Origin: Phallus indusiatus
Taxonomy: Eukaryota; Basidiomycota; Agaricomycetes; Phallales; Phallaceae
Assembly (NCBI GenBank): GCA_027605045.1
Contig: JAQFWX010000057.1
Span: forward strand, 1 to 64,000
Direction: 5' to 3'
DNA length: 64,000 bases
Shown: positions 11,658-32,410 of the stretch, in pieces
Numbering within the stretch: the first letter of the stretch is position 1
Layout of the letters: each line of letters starts with the position of its first letter
The notes under the pieces: model-generated
Databases searched by the model: none
What the model was told of the DNA's origin: nothing
What the model saw: only the letters and a program-made list of their open reading frames with translations
Program-made: the position numbers and the translations under genes

Positions 11658-13404
11658 ATGTCAAAAAGGGCTGCTGCTGAAGAATCGGCTCCTTCTTCTA
11701 AAGCACAGGCTTTAGATGTCAATGGGGAAACATCGCAACCCCAAAGATTGCAAAAAATAAACGACGATGATGTAGGAGAATTTGAGGACGCCTGGGAGGA
11801 TGAAGTTGAGAGCGAGGAAGAGCAACAGCAAGATTTAGGCGATGTCCAAACGAATGGGGATCGTGAGTCGCTCTGTTACCTTTCCATGCATCGAGTATGA
11901 TCAATGACTGCGAAAGGCCAGGTATGGAAGTAGACGATGAAGTTGAAGTTCTTGCCGCTGTAGAGGAAGAGGAAGATGAAAATGCGCCACAACCCGCCCC
12001 AGTAGCTTACATTCCTGGAAGATACAAGCTCGCCCATGATGAGATATTAGAACCGGATCAATCGGTGTATATCTCTTTGCATTCGATGTCGGTGAATTGG
12101 CCTTGCTTGTCTTTCGACATCCTCCGCGATAATCTTGGAGAAGAACGTTCAAGATTTCCTGTAACTTGTTATGCCGTTGCCGGAACACAAGCAGATGTTG
12201 CCAAGAATAATGAAATTTTGGTGATGAAAATGAGCCAATTGCACAAAACTCAACGAGATGGTGGTACGTGGCTCCCCTCTGCTATTTTCTGTTTCAGTTC
12301 ATCCTTCTGATATAAAGTCATTCCACTTAGATCAAAGTGATGACGAAGATGAAGAAGACGATGTTGACAACTTGGATGAGGATGCGGTTCTAGAATACCG
12401 GTCAATCCCGCATTTGGGAGGTATAAATCGAATCCGTGCGCAACCATTGCCAGCTGGTCAATCAATTCCACCAGTCACTCAGCCGTATTATGTATCTACA
12501 TGGTCAGAAACTGGGAAGGTAAATATCTTCGATATACGGACACTGGTTGAATCGCTGGCTGTACCGGGATATGTTCCGGATAAAACCCGTACCAGTACAC
12601 CGGCTTTTACTATCACCGCCCATGGACGGAGCGAAGGCTTTGCCATGGACTGGGCTGCCTCAGGGACTTCTTCACTCAGACTTTTAACTGGAGACGTTCA
12701 TTCTAGAATATTTTTGACGACATCTACTGGATCGTCATTCAACACGCTAACTCAACCGTTCACGTCGCATACGTCTTCCGTGGAGGATCTGCAATGGTCC
12801 CCCGCAGACCCCACGGTGTTTGCGTCATGCTCTGCAGACCGCAGTATACGCATATGGGATGTACGGGTTAAAGGGCGTAAGAGTGTGTTCGGCTTAGAGG
12901 CCGCTCACGACAGCGACGTGAACGTTATAAGTTGGAATAAATTTTCGACTTACCTTTTACTCAGTGGCGGTGATGAGGGTGGAATAAAAGTGTGGGATCT
13001 GCGGCATTTCAAAGAGTACATTATTTTCCCCCCTCCCCTTGGCTTTGGCGATTGACATCTTGTTTTTTTTAAGGCAACGATCGAAACCCACCCCTGTTGC
13101 CCTGTTTTCATGGCACGAAGCTCCCATCACCTCAGTTGAATGGCATCCGACTGAAGACAGCGTTTTTGCTGCATCAGGTGCTGACGATCAGGTTACACTC
13201 TGGGACTTGGCGGTCGAGCATGATGATGAAGAGTCCGGTATTAATGAAGACACTCAGGATGGAAAAGAGTTTCCTCCACAACTTTTGTTTAATCATCAGG
13301 GTCAGAAGGATATCAAGGAACTGCACTGGCATCCTCAAATACCGGGAGCGATGCTAACTACAGCCTCAGACGGATTTAACTTTTTCAAAACTATCGCCGT
13401 GTAA
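11658..13404 (+). CDS. RRB1: ribosome assembly protein Rrb1/GRWD1 (WD40 repeats)
   Basis: Rrb1 is a nucleolar WD40 protein that escorts newly made ribosomal protein L3 (uL3) to pre-60S ribosomes. Four exons (11658-11862, 11922-12263, 12331-13015 and 13074-13404) give 520 residues with all junctions in frame. The N-terminus is acidic (DDDVGEFEDAWEDEVESEEE). The family block YIPGRYKLAHDEILEPD and MSVNWPCLSFDILRD precede a second acidic patch. About five WD repeats then follow, with clear SADRSIRIWDVR, GGDEGGIKVWDLR and GADDQVTLWDLAVE ends. The protein finishes with the typical LHWHPQIPGAMLTTASDGFNFFKT. The length fits the family. The upstream GTG in frame is not used as a start because ATG follows it directly. 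Confidence 0.93.
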
Positions 13405-13786
13405 TTTAAAATTAGCTTTACCGGAGATGAAAAATTCCAGACCTTTTTTTCTTACATAGTCAATTGTACCTATCGAGCTATAATGCCCTTCATATTCGGC
13501 TTAAAAAAAACCGCCTTTTTCTTTCTAAAAAATCAATCTCCTCTCGATTCTTGAATGCCCAGGCTATCTCAACTCAATTTACATTGATTATTTGAATTCG
13601 GACTTGTTGCAGGTTTCCACGCGGTTTCCGACGATTAGACGCCCTGCCAGCCCTGCGTCGCGCCTACACTGACTCCGGACTGTTTCGTGCGCGTCGCTGT
13701 CATACGGCGACGACGCCAATATACCATCGATAGTCATTCTTCACCAAGATACCACTTTTAATATTTTCTGAATCCTCAAGTATACT
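13405..13786. other. intergenic before the long-helix protein gene
   Basis: This is the RRB1 3' flank and the promoter of the following plus-strand gene. It contains A- and T-tracts and a GC-richer core near 13615-13720. No feature beyond this is supported. Confidence 0.4.
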
Positions 13787-16700
13787 ATGCCAATAGGGTA
13801 TGGCACTAATACGAGCGCTTTGGCATCTGTCAGTCTCTTTTGTTCTATTTTTTTTTTCTATCTGTCTTTTTAAACGCAAAACAATTTGTTGCTTTTCTAG
13901 TCCTTTGCGAATGCATCTGCTTCGTCGTCGAAGGTTACTTTGGAATCACAGACCGAAAAACGGAGTGTCCGTAACCAAACACGAAAACTTATACCATGGT
14001 CTCGTCGAGGCCGGAAATCCGCCTCCGCCGACTTCGTCAAGGACGGTCCAAGTTCTGACATAGGACTCTCAGAGCCCCAAATTTTAGCTGGAAGATCGTT
14101 GACATCGAGCCCCGGTGGCTCAGAAGAGGCTTTCGAGACGCACATCGAAACGTTAATACCTACCCCTTGGCCTTGCGAAGATCGACCAGAAAACTGTCCC
14201 TCGATCACATCAGTTCCTCCATATAAACATAGCACATTTTACCGATTACACGCTCCTACGGGCCCGCCATATTATATCAATCACCATCTTCGGCCTCCAA
14301 ATCAATCTGCTCATGCTGCTGCTCAGTTTCCCGTTTCAGCCTTTTCCAGCTCTTTCCCGCCTCTTGCTGCTGTTCCTCAAGGATCTCCACCATTACGTAC
14401 TATTAGACTCGGCGGCCTTACAACCGATCGCCAGTATTCTTCTTTTCAAGTTCAACAATCTTCGTCAGAAAGTGTATTACCAACTCCTGATTCTTCTTCT
14501 AGTATTGGGTTTGCCGGTGCCAGCAGTGTATCATATCAAAATAGAGATGAACTTAATGCCATGTCTATGAAGAACATGCTTGCAGCTGCCGACGTTGATC
14601 AACTAGACTTTTCTAGTCCCTGGGGCCAAAGATTCCATCATGACTCTCCATATGACTTAGGACAAAGGAAAGGAAAGAAACCCGTCCGTTCTATGGGTGG
14701 GTATGGGTCAATCTCAGCTACAGATGTACGTATTCCCTTTATTTTTACATACCTACCATTAATTTTCTGTTTCATTTCCTACAGCTCCGTGCTCGAGTTC
14801 CATCAAACTCCCGATTCTCTCGTCCAACAACCCCCTCTCCTCTTTCGCAGTCCACTCCTGCCGTGAATATACAAACGGATAACCAAAACAACTTTCCCCC
14901 TCCCCGTCGGAAATTGAGCAAGCGAAGACCGTCCGGCCTGCAAGCTCCTCCAACGACATCCCCATCCCCAGATAGCGATTCTCCCTCAGAATCTCATCCA
15001 CCCGATTCCTCTCTTGTCGATTACGGCGCCGCTGAGTCGGGTGTGTCTATGACTATCACCGCTATCTCTCAAAACGCGCCCTCTCAAGTCACAGACTCCA
15101 CCGTCCCCGGCCTTTCTCGCAAACTATCCAAGAAAAGGCCTAGTCAATTTCAGTTTCCCTCAACTCAAGGCTACATTCCTTCTCCAGAAAAAAATAGAGG
15201 ACCGAATGTATTCAGTCGCATGGCTAAGCGAATCAGTTTTGGGATGGGCAATCTTATGTCGGGAGGTACAAAACGTGGCATGGTTTTCGAGCGACGTCTG
15301 GGACATAAGGGATCTTTCAGTATGACAGACGTCACTGTGCTATCCAAGGAACGTTATAATCCTTCTCCTCAAGACGTTTCCAACTTGGTAACTCGCGACG
15401 GGCCATCCCAACAGGAGCCGAAAAAGCAAGGGCCCAGAAGAGTTCCACCGCCTTCATTCGAAGAACCTGCACCTTCCACTTCAGCTCCTGCTTCACAAGT
15501 GTCCATTGAACCCTCGCCCATTGAATCTACCTCCGAGACAGAACCCGTTTCAACAGCCCCACAACTTCCCGAATTCTTACCAAATTCTTCTACGTTCAAC
15601 ATCTTCTCGCCGTTACAGCAGAAAAACGACATTCGCGATAGCCTTTTGAGCACGGACGCAGAACCGGAGTGGTCTTTGGGTAAATTAACCATCGCAAATC
15701 CCGATCTTGCTGGTGGTTCTGACACCGATACGTCTCTTAGAGGAAAGCATCAGAAACTGACACCTCTCCCTCGTCCTCAGAACAGAATTACCTTAATGGA
15801 TCCAGATCCACGTGCGTCTATACGTGCAGAGATAGACTCTCGTAGTTCTCTTCATGATCCGGACGTTCGTTTTTCTCGCTCTTTTACTTCAGAATCCGTC
15901 ACCCCCGTGCAAAATCCCCAAACTTTGCAGTCCCCAAGACCGGAACCACCAGAACGGGTACTTCCTCCACCACCTCCGAAAGATCGTGAATCTGCCACCA
16001 CTAGTGAAACAGTAACAGCTCAAGACCTTCGCGTGTCGATGACCGAGTCCTCCGTCACGCCAACCTCTACTCGACTTTCGTCTCGCGTATCATCTCCAGA
16101 ACTTCCTCCGACTCCGCAAGATGTTTCTATTTCCTCACACGCACCTTCCAACGCGTTCCCTCCTCCACCTCCATCGAAGCAAGCTGAGAAACCTAAGATT
16201 GATGTCTCGATTCAAGGATCTCAGCACAGTCACTCAGGGGCCTCAGCGGAGTCGAGTGGGTCGAACAATCACTCGAGTGCTGAGATAATCTCGCCCAGCA
16301 TCCCGCGACTTCATGGACGGCAGGAGCACGTATACATCGTCGATGTTCCTGTCGATGGCCCATTATTCGTTCGTCCCTCTCCAGACGGTACTTCTATTCC
16401 TCCCGTTGAAAAACCCGAACTCCCTCCTCTTCCTCCCAAACCCAGAGCTCCGGAAAATGTAACCAATTCTCCGCTTACCACCACCCCTTCTTCTGTGCGC
16501 CAGTCGAAAGAACGTAAAGAAAAAGAGACAACCATTTTTACTAGTCTTTTTTCTACACCACGTTCCCGTCGAACGTCTGAAACTTCCCCCAGAGCCAGAG
16601 ATGGTAGTCCTCATGACCGTAGTCCTCAAGGCGTATCTTCGAGACCTAGCAGACGGGCTAGAAATAGTCCCGAAAAGCCTTATCCGGTTGTCGCTACACA

Positions 16701-18824
16701 TTCACGTAGTCCCACGAATACTTCAACTGAATCTCGTTCTCGCGAGGAACGCGTCAAGTCGGAACGAGATCATTATGCCTCAAGACGTGGAGACCGGCGA
16801 TCATATCTAGAAAAACGTAATGACTCTGACGGAGACTCTGGAAACAAACACCGTGAGTCCAGGTAAGAATTCATTTACACTTTCACGTCAAGAATCTCAT
16901 TTCAACATATAAAAAAATCAGGTCTTATTCTCAAGATGAAGATCGTGAATTGCGGCGAGAGCAGGAAAGACGTCAAGTGGAACATGACGAACGTCAAGCC
17001 AGAGAAAAGGCCAAAGAACGTGAGCGACAGCGATTGAGAGAGGAAGAAGAACGTGTTACTAGGGGGAGACGTGAAAGAGAGGAAGAAGAGCGTCGAGCAA
17101 GGAGGAAAAAAGAACGCGAAGAAGAGGAAAGAAGGGAGAGGAAGGCACGTGAAAAGGAGGAGGAGGAACGACGACTCAGAAGAGCCAGGGAAAGAGAGGA
17201 AGAGGAAAGAAGGTTGAGGCGAGCTAAGGAAAAAGAGGCGGAGGAACGGAGGGCTAGAGAGGACGAAGAGCGGCGGCTCAGGAGGGCGAAGGAGAAGGAG
17301 GAAGAAGAGAGACGGCTGCAAAGAGAAAAAGAGCGGATTGAGGAGGAGAAAAGAGCGAGACGGGAAAGAGAGGAGCAAGAACGCAGAATTCGCAAAGCCA
17401 AAGAAGAAGAAGAGCAAAGGGAGAGGGAAGAAAGAAGAGAGCGACGGAGACTTGAGGAAGAGCGAAGGCTGAAGAAAGAGGAGGAGGAACGAAAGGCCAG
17501 AGAGGAGGCGAAGAGAGAAGAGGAGAGAAGAAGGCGAAAAGAAGAAGAGGAGAGGAAGAGGAGAGAGGAGGAAGAGTCCAGGAGGAGAAAGAGGGAGGAG
17601 GAGGAGGAAAGAAAGGCGAAACGAGAGGAGGAGGAAAGGAGGAGACGGGAGGAAGAAGAGAGGAGGAGGAGGAGAGAAGAAGAAGAGAGGAGGAGGAGAG
17701 AAGAAGAAGAGAGGAGAAGGAAAGAGGAAGAAGAAAGGCAGAGGAGAGATGAGGAGGAGAGAAAGGCGAGAAAAGAGGAGGAGGAGAGAAAGCTAAGGGA
17801 AGAGGAAAGCATGAGAAAGGAAGAGGAGAGAAGAGTCAGAAGGCAGCAGAAGGAACTCGAACGACTTGAAGCCAGCCGAAAAGCTCAAGAAGAGGCTGAG
17901 CGGAAAGAAAGGGAGTGGCAAGAGCGAAATGCAAGAGAGGAGGAACAGCAACGCAGAGAGAGGGAACGCGAGTTTATTCGGCAACGTGAGATGGAAACAG
18001 AACAAAGACATCAAGAAGACTCGGGCTGGCGTCCAGAGCCTAGGAGTTTTTATTCTATGTTCAGCGACCGTCCGATGACATCGACTGCTGGCTCGAGCTA
18101 TCTCTCGAACTATACACCACCATATATGGGAAGCCACGACTGGGAACCAGCACCTCGGCCAAAGAAGCGAAGCCACGATATCCATAATTCCGGAAAGCAA
18201 CCTCAAACCCGCAGAGAACCGGCGAGGCTTCCTGATATCAATCGACGTGCTGAATTGGGGATTTATTCTCCAGAATCCGTCTCTACTACTTACAGGCGTC
18301 CTCGCGCTGTCAGTCTGGAGTCTCCACCTTCCCAGCCGCCTACTCCGCCATATAAAGATACGGGATCCAGCTTGCGACGTCAACAAACCAATGGACATGT
18401 ACATCCATCTGTGTCCGCTGGTGAGACAACGTTCGTACGGCCTCGTTTCCCTAGACCCGTTTCAGGAGTTCCTTCTCCAGGCGTTTTCAAAGCAAGCGAG
18501 GCTTGGGAACACGACAGGTTCTGGCGTGGCCAGAGCATGAACTTTGACTCTGGAAGCGCTGTATCCAGTTCCGTACCTCCACCGTCTTGGGTTGATCATT
18601 CGTATAGCTACGAAGCAAGCATACCTTCGGTACCCTACTTCCCTCCCGATCCTCATCAAGGATCTTCTTACACTTCATATATGGTTCAGCCTCCTGCATG
18701 GTCATATCCTCATTACCAACATGCTGCTCCAATTGAACCCTTCAGCATTCCCCCAAGCTCGAACCCGCTACCTCCTCCACCACGACAATCCAACTATCAG
18801 CTGGAATCCCACTCGCCCCCGTAA
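13787..18824 (+). CDS. 1615-residue Pro/Ser-rich protein with very long charged single-alpha-helix region
   Basis: I do not recognise a named family. Four exons (13787-13828, 13901-14725, 14785-16862 and 16922-18824) splice cleanly to 1615 residues. Residues 1-980 are disordered, with many Ser, Pro, SKRRPS and polyproline PPPPPP stretches; a better-ordered patch MAKRISFGMGNLMSGG lies near 15220. Residues ~990-1345 are almost entirely Glu, Arg and Lys in EEEERRRR blocks, typical of a stable single alpha-helix or long coiled coil (~50 nm if continuous). The C-terminal ~270 residues are again Pro/Tyr/Ser-rich. Polyproline plus long-helix architecture suggests a cytoskeletal or scaffold linker, but this is inference. 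The purine-rich DNA of the helix produces an antisense Ser/Leu frame that is not a gene. Confidence 0.8.
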
Positions 18825-20740
18825 CTGTGTACTTCCACTTGGTAGCTGTTCTTTCTTGTCTTTATCATATCTTATCCCAGTCTATTCTTTGTTTACATTC
18901 TTTATGTTTTTTCTTCATAATGTCTTATCAGGACTCTGTTGTTCATCATTATTTAATCTTTTGTGCAGTCTGTTTTGTTCATCATATTCCATTTCTTTCA
19001 TATCACCAAGAAAATCATTTGGACGCATTCTATATGCATGTACTACATTCACCTTGCAATTTTACAGATCTAACTTTCGACTGGTAACACACTGGGTGCA
19101 AGAATCGATTGGGGAGTTCAAATCGAATTAGCTTTGAAGACGTTCTCGTTGATCATAAGTTACTGATCCTGGACAACACCGTTTAGATCCTATGTTGAAA
19201 GCAGCCAAGTAATTACACTGCACCCCTTTCAGTGTTTATTTCGATCCTATTAAAAGTGAATGAAATCATGAATGTCCTCATATTGGGCAGGCTGCAATGA
19301 CGCAATATTAGGATCAAACGAAACGATAGCGGAACTTGAGCGGGACCATCAAGATTCAATGCTGAGTCAGCAATGTTGACGTAAGCCCGGTGGTGCTGCT
19401 GACGTTTTTCTCAAAAATTTCTCCAAGCGAAATCTTCCCAAAAAAAGACCGTTGCCCCTTTTCAGAACTTGGGCTAAAAACCTGTCTCTATATTGATGAT
19501 CAGCTGTGGTTACATCCAAGAAAAAGCAATTGACGATAACTCAACAAGTGCTTAAGCTCAAGGTTCACCAACCCAATATCATAGACATTTCTTTACTTGT
19601 TCAGTTGAAACATATTGGATCAAGAGCTTGAACTGGATGATATGATCATCTCCGGGCCAAAAATACTATTATTGCGCGAAACAGGGTAGCGTATAAACAT
19701 TTCACCAGCACAGCCCATATAGAGTGACTTAAATAGGTACGACTTAGGTCATTCATCACAACTCGAGCCTTGTCAAACTTAATTTAGAGGTAAAGTCTCT
19801 TTGTGTGTCTTAGACAATTGCATGATACTAGTTAATTAACAGATTTTTCGCCGCAAGTGAGAGATTAGCAAAGCTGCTCATCACGTTATTCTTGATACCA
19901 CGGATTCGTTCATCTTCAGAATCTCAAACCTGTACTTTCTAAAACTCTAACGTGAAGGTCTGTGTTCGGTTTGCCCGGCCAAACAACATAGTAACTAACA
20001 ACTGTGCCAAGCCCACTTCGTTTCTTTACGTGTGGCAGACCTATGCGTGCCAAGTCTTTTTCCCCGACTGTCATAAAGCAATTAACGATTTTATAATTAT
20101 TGTTTCGAGTGAAGCGACATCCCAGTTACTTTGGCTTGAATCTGTATATTCAGTGACAAGTGGGTATGGGTGTTTCGTTCTCCATGACGTGGTAAATAAT
20201 ACAAAGCTGTTTATGCCAACCGAGAGCAGCCGTTAATTAACTGGTGAGCCACTTCAAGCTTCATCCTTCAAGTTATCTTAACTTGATTCGTATATTTGAA
20301 ACGAGCTTAGGTGACAAATCACGAGGGAAATCTAAACAACACCGCAGCTTACTCCTTTGAAGCTAGTTGAAGTAACGCCATGATGAACAATTGGTGCACA
20401 CCTCCGCAGGTACCCGAAAGTTTATATGATGGTCAGATCTTTCAATTTTGGCTCCGTAAGTCTGGCGAAAATTTGCGATACACTATGTATCTAACTCTCG
20501 TCTTAAATTATGCCTTTTGGACGATCGTAAGGACTGTCGTTGACACCAGTCACGATGATGTGTCAGTAAGTAGTATCTTGATCCAGTACTGCCAAGTTGT
20601 TCGTGATCTTTGATGTGTCGTAGAGAATGCTCTTAAGCTTGCCAAGTCACCCCGGCTAAAACAATAAACCTTAAAACCAATTTGAAAAAGTGTAACATGG
20701 CTACATCTGGCAATTAACATCAGCCAAGAGTCAGCTAAAC
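18825..20740. other. gene-poor 1.9 kb stretch
   Basis: This contains the 3' flank of the long-helix gene and AT-rich sequence down to the CBM19-like gene. Open frames near 19952-20236 and 20380-20613 have no recognisable motif, no signal peptide and no splice support. No transposase remnant or RNA gene was recognised. Confidence 0.4.
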
Positions 20741-21413
20741 CTAAATCACTTTAGGGACTGCAGGAATCGCTCCTGGGATTTTGTCGACGGCCGATGTTTC
20801 TGCGCTGATGTTGTCAGTGCCAGTAATATCTACACCCGTCAAACCGCCTGTAGCACCAGTAGATGTAATTCTAAGGGTAAAAAGTTTTCAAGGAATTTTC
20901 TCGTATCACGAAATGATAGGATTTATCCCTACCTCATGATTGCATCACTTAGCGTATCGCACGCGATGACGACCCCTGCTTCGCCAACAGCAGGCAATGT
21001 AACACATTGGGTGTCTTGCCCACAAGGTTGGGGAGCTAATAATTGGTTGTTAAGGCACTAAAGGAAAGGTCAGTCTGGGATTTAGCCCGGTCGTATGGGT
21101 CTGATATTATTGTTTGCATTTTACCTGGCTAACACCGGTTCCTATGCAACTAGGTACACCATCATTCGGGCATGAATCACCCACTTGGGCGGTTATTGCT
21201 GCGAGATTCATTTGTTGCGCAAGTTGAGCGTTACCTGAAAGGCGGTTTATTGACTGAGCATGTTCGCTTGGACGGGGGTTTATGCATATATGACGTACTT
21301 AAGGCAAAGGTGTCGTTACTGCTCTGACGTGTAATAAGGTTGTTAAAAGGTACCGCCCCGACAAAAAAATGAACGAAAGAAGCAACGAAAACCAGGGAAG
21401 TGAAAGAAACCAT
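20741..21413 (-). CDS. small secreted cysteine-rich protein with CBM19-like domain
   Basis: Four exons with clean GT-AG introns give ~159 residues. A signal peptide is evident (MVSFTSLVFVASFVHFFVGA), followed by a short LITRQSS segment that could be a Kex2-like or pro-region. The mature domain has six cysteines in the pattern CPNDGVPSCIGTGVSQC...PCGQDTQC...VIACDT, matching the fungal CBM19-like chitin-binding domain found in agaricomycete secreted proteins. The tail is Thr/Ser/Gly-rich with no cysteine. No catalytic domain is attached, so it would bind cell-wall chitin or act as a small secreted effector-like protein. The family assignment comes from the cysteine pattern and is moderately sure. 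Confidence 0.75.
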
Positions 21414-22644
21414 TATAAGAAAGTACTATAAAAATAATAAGGAGAAGGAAGAAGTTTTTTTTGGAGAAAACTTTGTTCAACCATCGGTTTCTTTTATATA
21501 CAAGCTATTGGGCGAAGAGGAGATTGCCGAGTATATGCCATCAATCTGCCATCAACTCTCATAGCCATGTTGTTTGCTCGACGATGAAGATAACAAGTCA
21601 AAATCACCTTTATCATCAATTATCTATGACAGCAAACTCCGATAACACGCTGGTATAAATACACACCTCGTTGATGTCGTTATTACTGGTCGATTAGAGA
21701 TTCAAGCACTGGAACTGAGGAAAACATGCTCTCATCTCAGGTCAGGACACTCTTAAGTGCCATGATTGTTTATATGGCGTGAGATCATGTTCTGGCTTTG
21801 TGTGATGTATCGAACACACCATCTCAGACAGCGGTTATGGCCAGGGGATGAACAAGGATGGCAGAGTATGAGAATTCAAATAAATCTCGCAATGGGTATC
21901 ATAGTGAATGCGAATAAAATTTATTTTGGGTATGCATATATCAGCCCCAAACTTGTGACTTCAAGCTTGGGAGCTTGCAAAACCGGAAGTAATATTGACG
22001 AGTAAATATATCTTGATAAAATTATGCGCTCATCGTTTTCGGGTTTTACCAGTAGTGTTTGCTCCGTGTACATAATTACTATCCGTCGGGCAACGTTGTC
22101 AACTATCTCCGCATGAGTTCGCATCTGCTCGCTGGAACGCTCACTGGATATCCCGACATCGTACCTAAAACCGTTTTGAATTAAACAAAAGACGTCATTT
22201 GGACACAATTAGCTTAGGGTGGGAATAACAAATGTAAGCCAACAGATTTTCATTCGTCTCATTCATTAAAGACGTACTGAGATTCTATAATACCCAGTCT
22301 TCTGGGTTATATGGTATTACATTGATGTGTGACTACAAGACTAATGGTGTATGTGGGTAATTGGAAAAGTGTGTAAGGGTAGAGTACATTTAACATGAAG
22401 AAGTGCCAATGCAAGATGCGAGATGCAGTGAGTAAGCCATGCCGTAAAGGAAAGCCAAAATCTGAATAAGCTACCAATGATCAATCGATTGATGACGTAG
22501 AATCAGGTCAAAGAAAATTATGAGACGACCCATACAAAGACAAAGGGAGGGAACGAAACAAAAGAAAAAAAACATGAAAGGGAAAAAAGTGGACAGACAG
22601 AAGGGAATAAAATAAATAGACAAGAATTTATCTCGGGCATCAAG
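21414..22644. other. intergenic, no supported gene
   Basis: Promoter of the CBM19-like gene plus ~1 kb of AT-rich sequence. A minus-strand frame at about 21921-22208 lacks motifs and splice support. Nothing else was recognised. Confidence 0.35.
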
Positions 22645-24147
22645 TCATTCTGCCAGGCTTAAGCTGCCAACGGCTTCTTCTGCGCCATCAATACATTTCC
22701 TCGTCTTCTCGCGCTCTTTTTCCGAAGCAAGTGGAGGAAGTCTGGCTACTGAACGTATGGTAGGGCTACCGAATGAAGAGGGTCGCATAACTGGTGATGA
22801 TGCTGGCCGCATGACCGGGGAGGAGGTGACAGAACGAGTAGAACGAGGTATTGGGATTGGAATGGCTGGTGAATGTGAGTTGGATCCTGAACGGCTGTGA
22901 GTATGGTGATGCGCGTGAAAGGCAGGCGAAACAGCCCGGCGCTTCGCCATTGGATATGGATCATATCGATCCTCGACTGATGGGAAGCATGAGCTCACGA
23001 CTCACTACATTACGGAAGGAGATAATAGGACACTCACATTTACGTTTATTTGAGCGGCACGATGCTGGAGGAGGAGTTTCACGCCATTGTGTAGGTGAAC
23101 TAATTGCTGATAACGGTTGCTGTTTACGAAGATTGAGTAAAAGAGAAAGCGGCTGAAGAAAGGTTTACGAACCATATCGATGTCCATCATAAACCCGTTT
23201 GCGAAGGATGTGTCGAGAGTCATTGGTGCATCCTCACCAGAACCACCAGAAGCAGATGCCCCTGATCCAGAAGGCGTCATCGAGACGCTATGCACGCTGC
23301 CAGGCGCAGTGGTATTCTCGTCTTCGTCATCGCTCCCACTCTCATTGTCATTGTTCAAGTCGTCGTCATCAACGACCGCTTCCTCTGGATAACGGCCCCG
23401 GTTTAACCACGAACGTGGTGTCCGAGGAGTATTCCTGTTTATTGGAAAGCTGGCGTTGGAATATGATGCGACCAGCCGTTGGAACTGCGCCTCGGACTTC
23501 AGTTCGGCTTCAATTGGGGATCTAAGCTCAGTTTTGATGTCGATAAGACGTGGCGGTTTAAGGGGAATGGAGGCTCGTCGGGCCAGGCGAGAGGTGGGAG
23601 TTTCAGGAAGGCTAAGAGTTAGGGACGGTTGTAATTGCCCAAACCGAAAATCAGCCGGTTTTGACGTGGATGGAGTTTGGTCGTTGTTGAAATCAAATGA
23701 AAGCAACTTTGAAGGGATTTGGGATGCTACAGCAGTTGATGATGACGCCGGTGACGACGATGATGAGGGTGACGACGCGGTGTTCGTGTCGGCATTCACG
23801 GTTTCTGGATTGATGGAAAGCAGTGACCGCTTTGCGCGGAGGGGCGAAGAGATAGAGAAGGAGCTGGCAAGTTTTCCATCGGGGTGAAGATGAGAATTGA
23901 TAGGGCTTGAGGCAAGCAGACTAGAACGTCGGAGACGGCGAAAGAAAGGGTTTATAGAGTCATCGAGTGACGACACTGCCGACGGCGACGAAGGAGCGGA
24001 AGCTGAAGAACTGGGGATCAAGGCGAAGTCGGACAAAGACGTAGGGAGAGGAGACCTGTTTTCGATGAGGTTTGTGTCGAGCATGTCGAGGTCGACGATG
24101 GTGGGAGTGCTCAATGGAGGGTTAGCAGGAAAGGTGCTTCCGCCCAT
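22645..24147 (-). CDS. Ser-rich conserved hypothetical protein with KRKFEDRYDPYP motif
   Basis: No named family is recognised. The start is the ATG at 24147 (MGGSTFPANPPL); an in-frame GTG lies six bases upstream. Three exons join cleanly: exon 1 ends at 23173, a second short exon encodes QPLSAISSPTQWRETPPP, and the third completes the basic motif KRKFEDRYDPYPMAKRRAVS. The N-terminal 300 residues are Ser/Pro-rich with INPFFRRLRRSSLL and RLARRASIPLKPPRL segments that resemble phosphorylation sites. An acidic stretch DDDDLNNDNESGSDDEDE follows. The C-terminus carries short SSPVMRP repeats. Clusters of basic residues suggest a nuclear location; the function is unknown. Confidence 0.75.
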
Positions 24148-31799
<7,652 letters not shown>

Positions 31800-32410
31800 G
31801 AAACTTGTTCCATTCCATCAAGAATAACTTATTGGGACAACTGGAAAGGGAAATTATGTTTATAGAAATGTACCAGTCTAACTAATACCAAACACACCCT
31901 ACTCTTTTCCAAAATTTTTCTGAGAGTTCGCTGCCGACACTGATGTTGAGTAAAAAGGATTGCCCTTGATCACTCCTGTCTCTGGATTCCGGTTTCCTTT
32001 TGCTTTCTTTTCTATGTTTTTTTTAATTCGTCCCACCTTTTCACGTATCTAATCACCACGAATTTGAGCCCACCTCGTATAATCGCGCTTGTAGATGCAT
32101 TTAGTCAGCATTTGAGCTACTTATGACGGAAACAGACCTCTACGCCTTTATCAGAGCTTAAAGCTTAAAGAATGGCGGCTTCACGACAATCCTCTCGGTT
32201 GCAAAGACGAGAGCCATCGATTAGTTTTCTCTCATTGCTACGGAAACTTGTAAATACAACCCAAATCCACAGGAAGGCATAATTGTAGTAATTTTTATTA
32301 GCATCATATGCTGCGCATTGTAATGTAAATCTGAAAGCATATTTAATCAAGTTCCACATTGTCAGGGGAACAGAAAAGGTCTTTACAGATATAAGATTGC
32401 GAAGAACGCG
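31800..32410. other. intergenic after GMC2
   Basis: 3' flanks of the convergent GMC2 and acidic hypothetical genes. No motif, RNA gene or repeat was recognised. Confidence 0.4.

Noticed and set aside
16902..18404. Long minus-strand Ser/Leu-rich frames
   Set aside because: They are the reverse of the Glu/Arg codon blocks of the long-helix gene.
19952..20613. Two plus-strand frames of 94 and 77 codons
   Set aside because: No motif, no splice support, composition like random AT-rich sequence.
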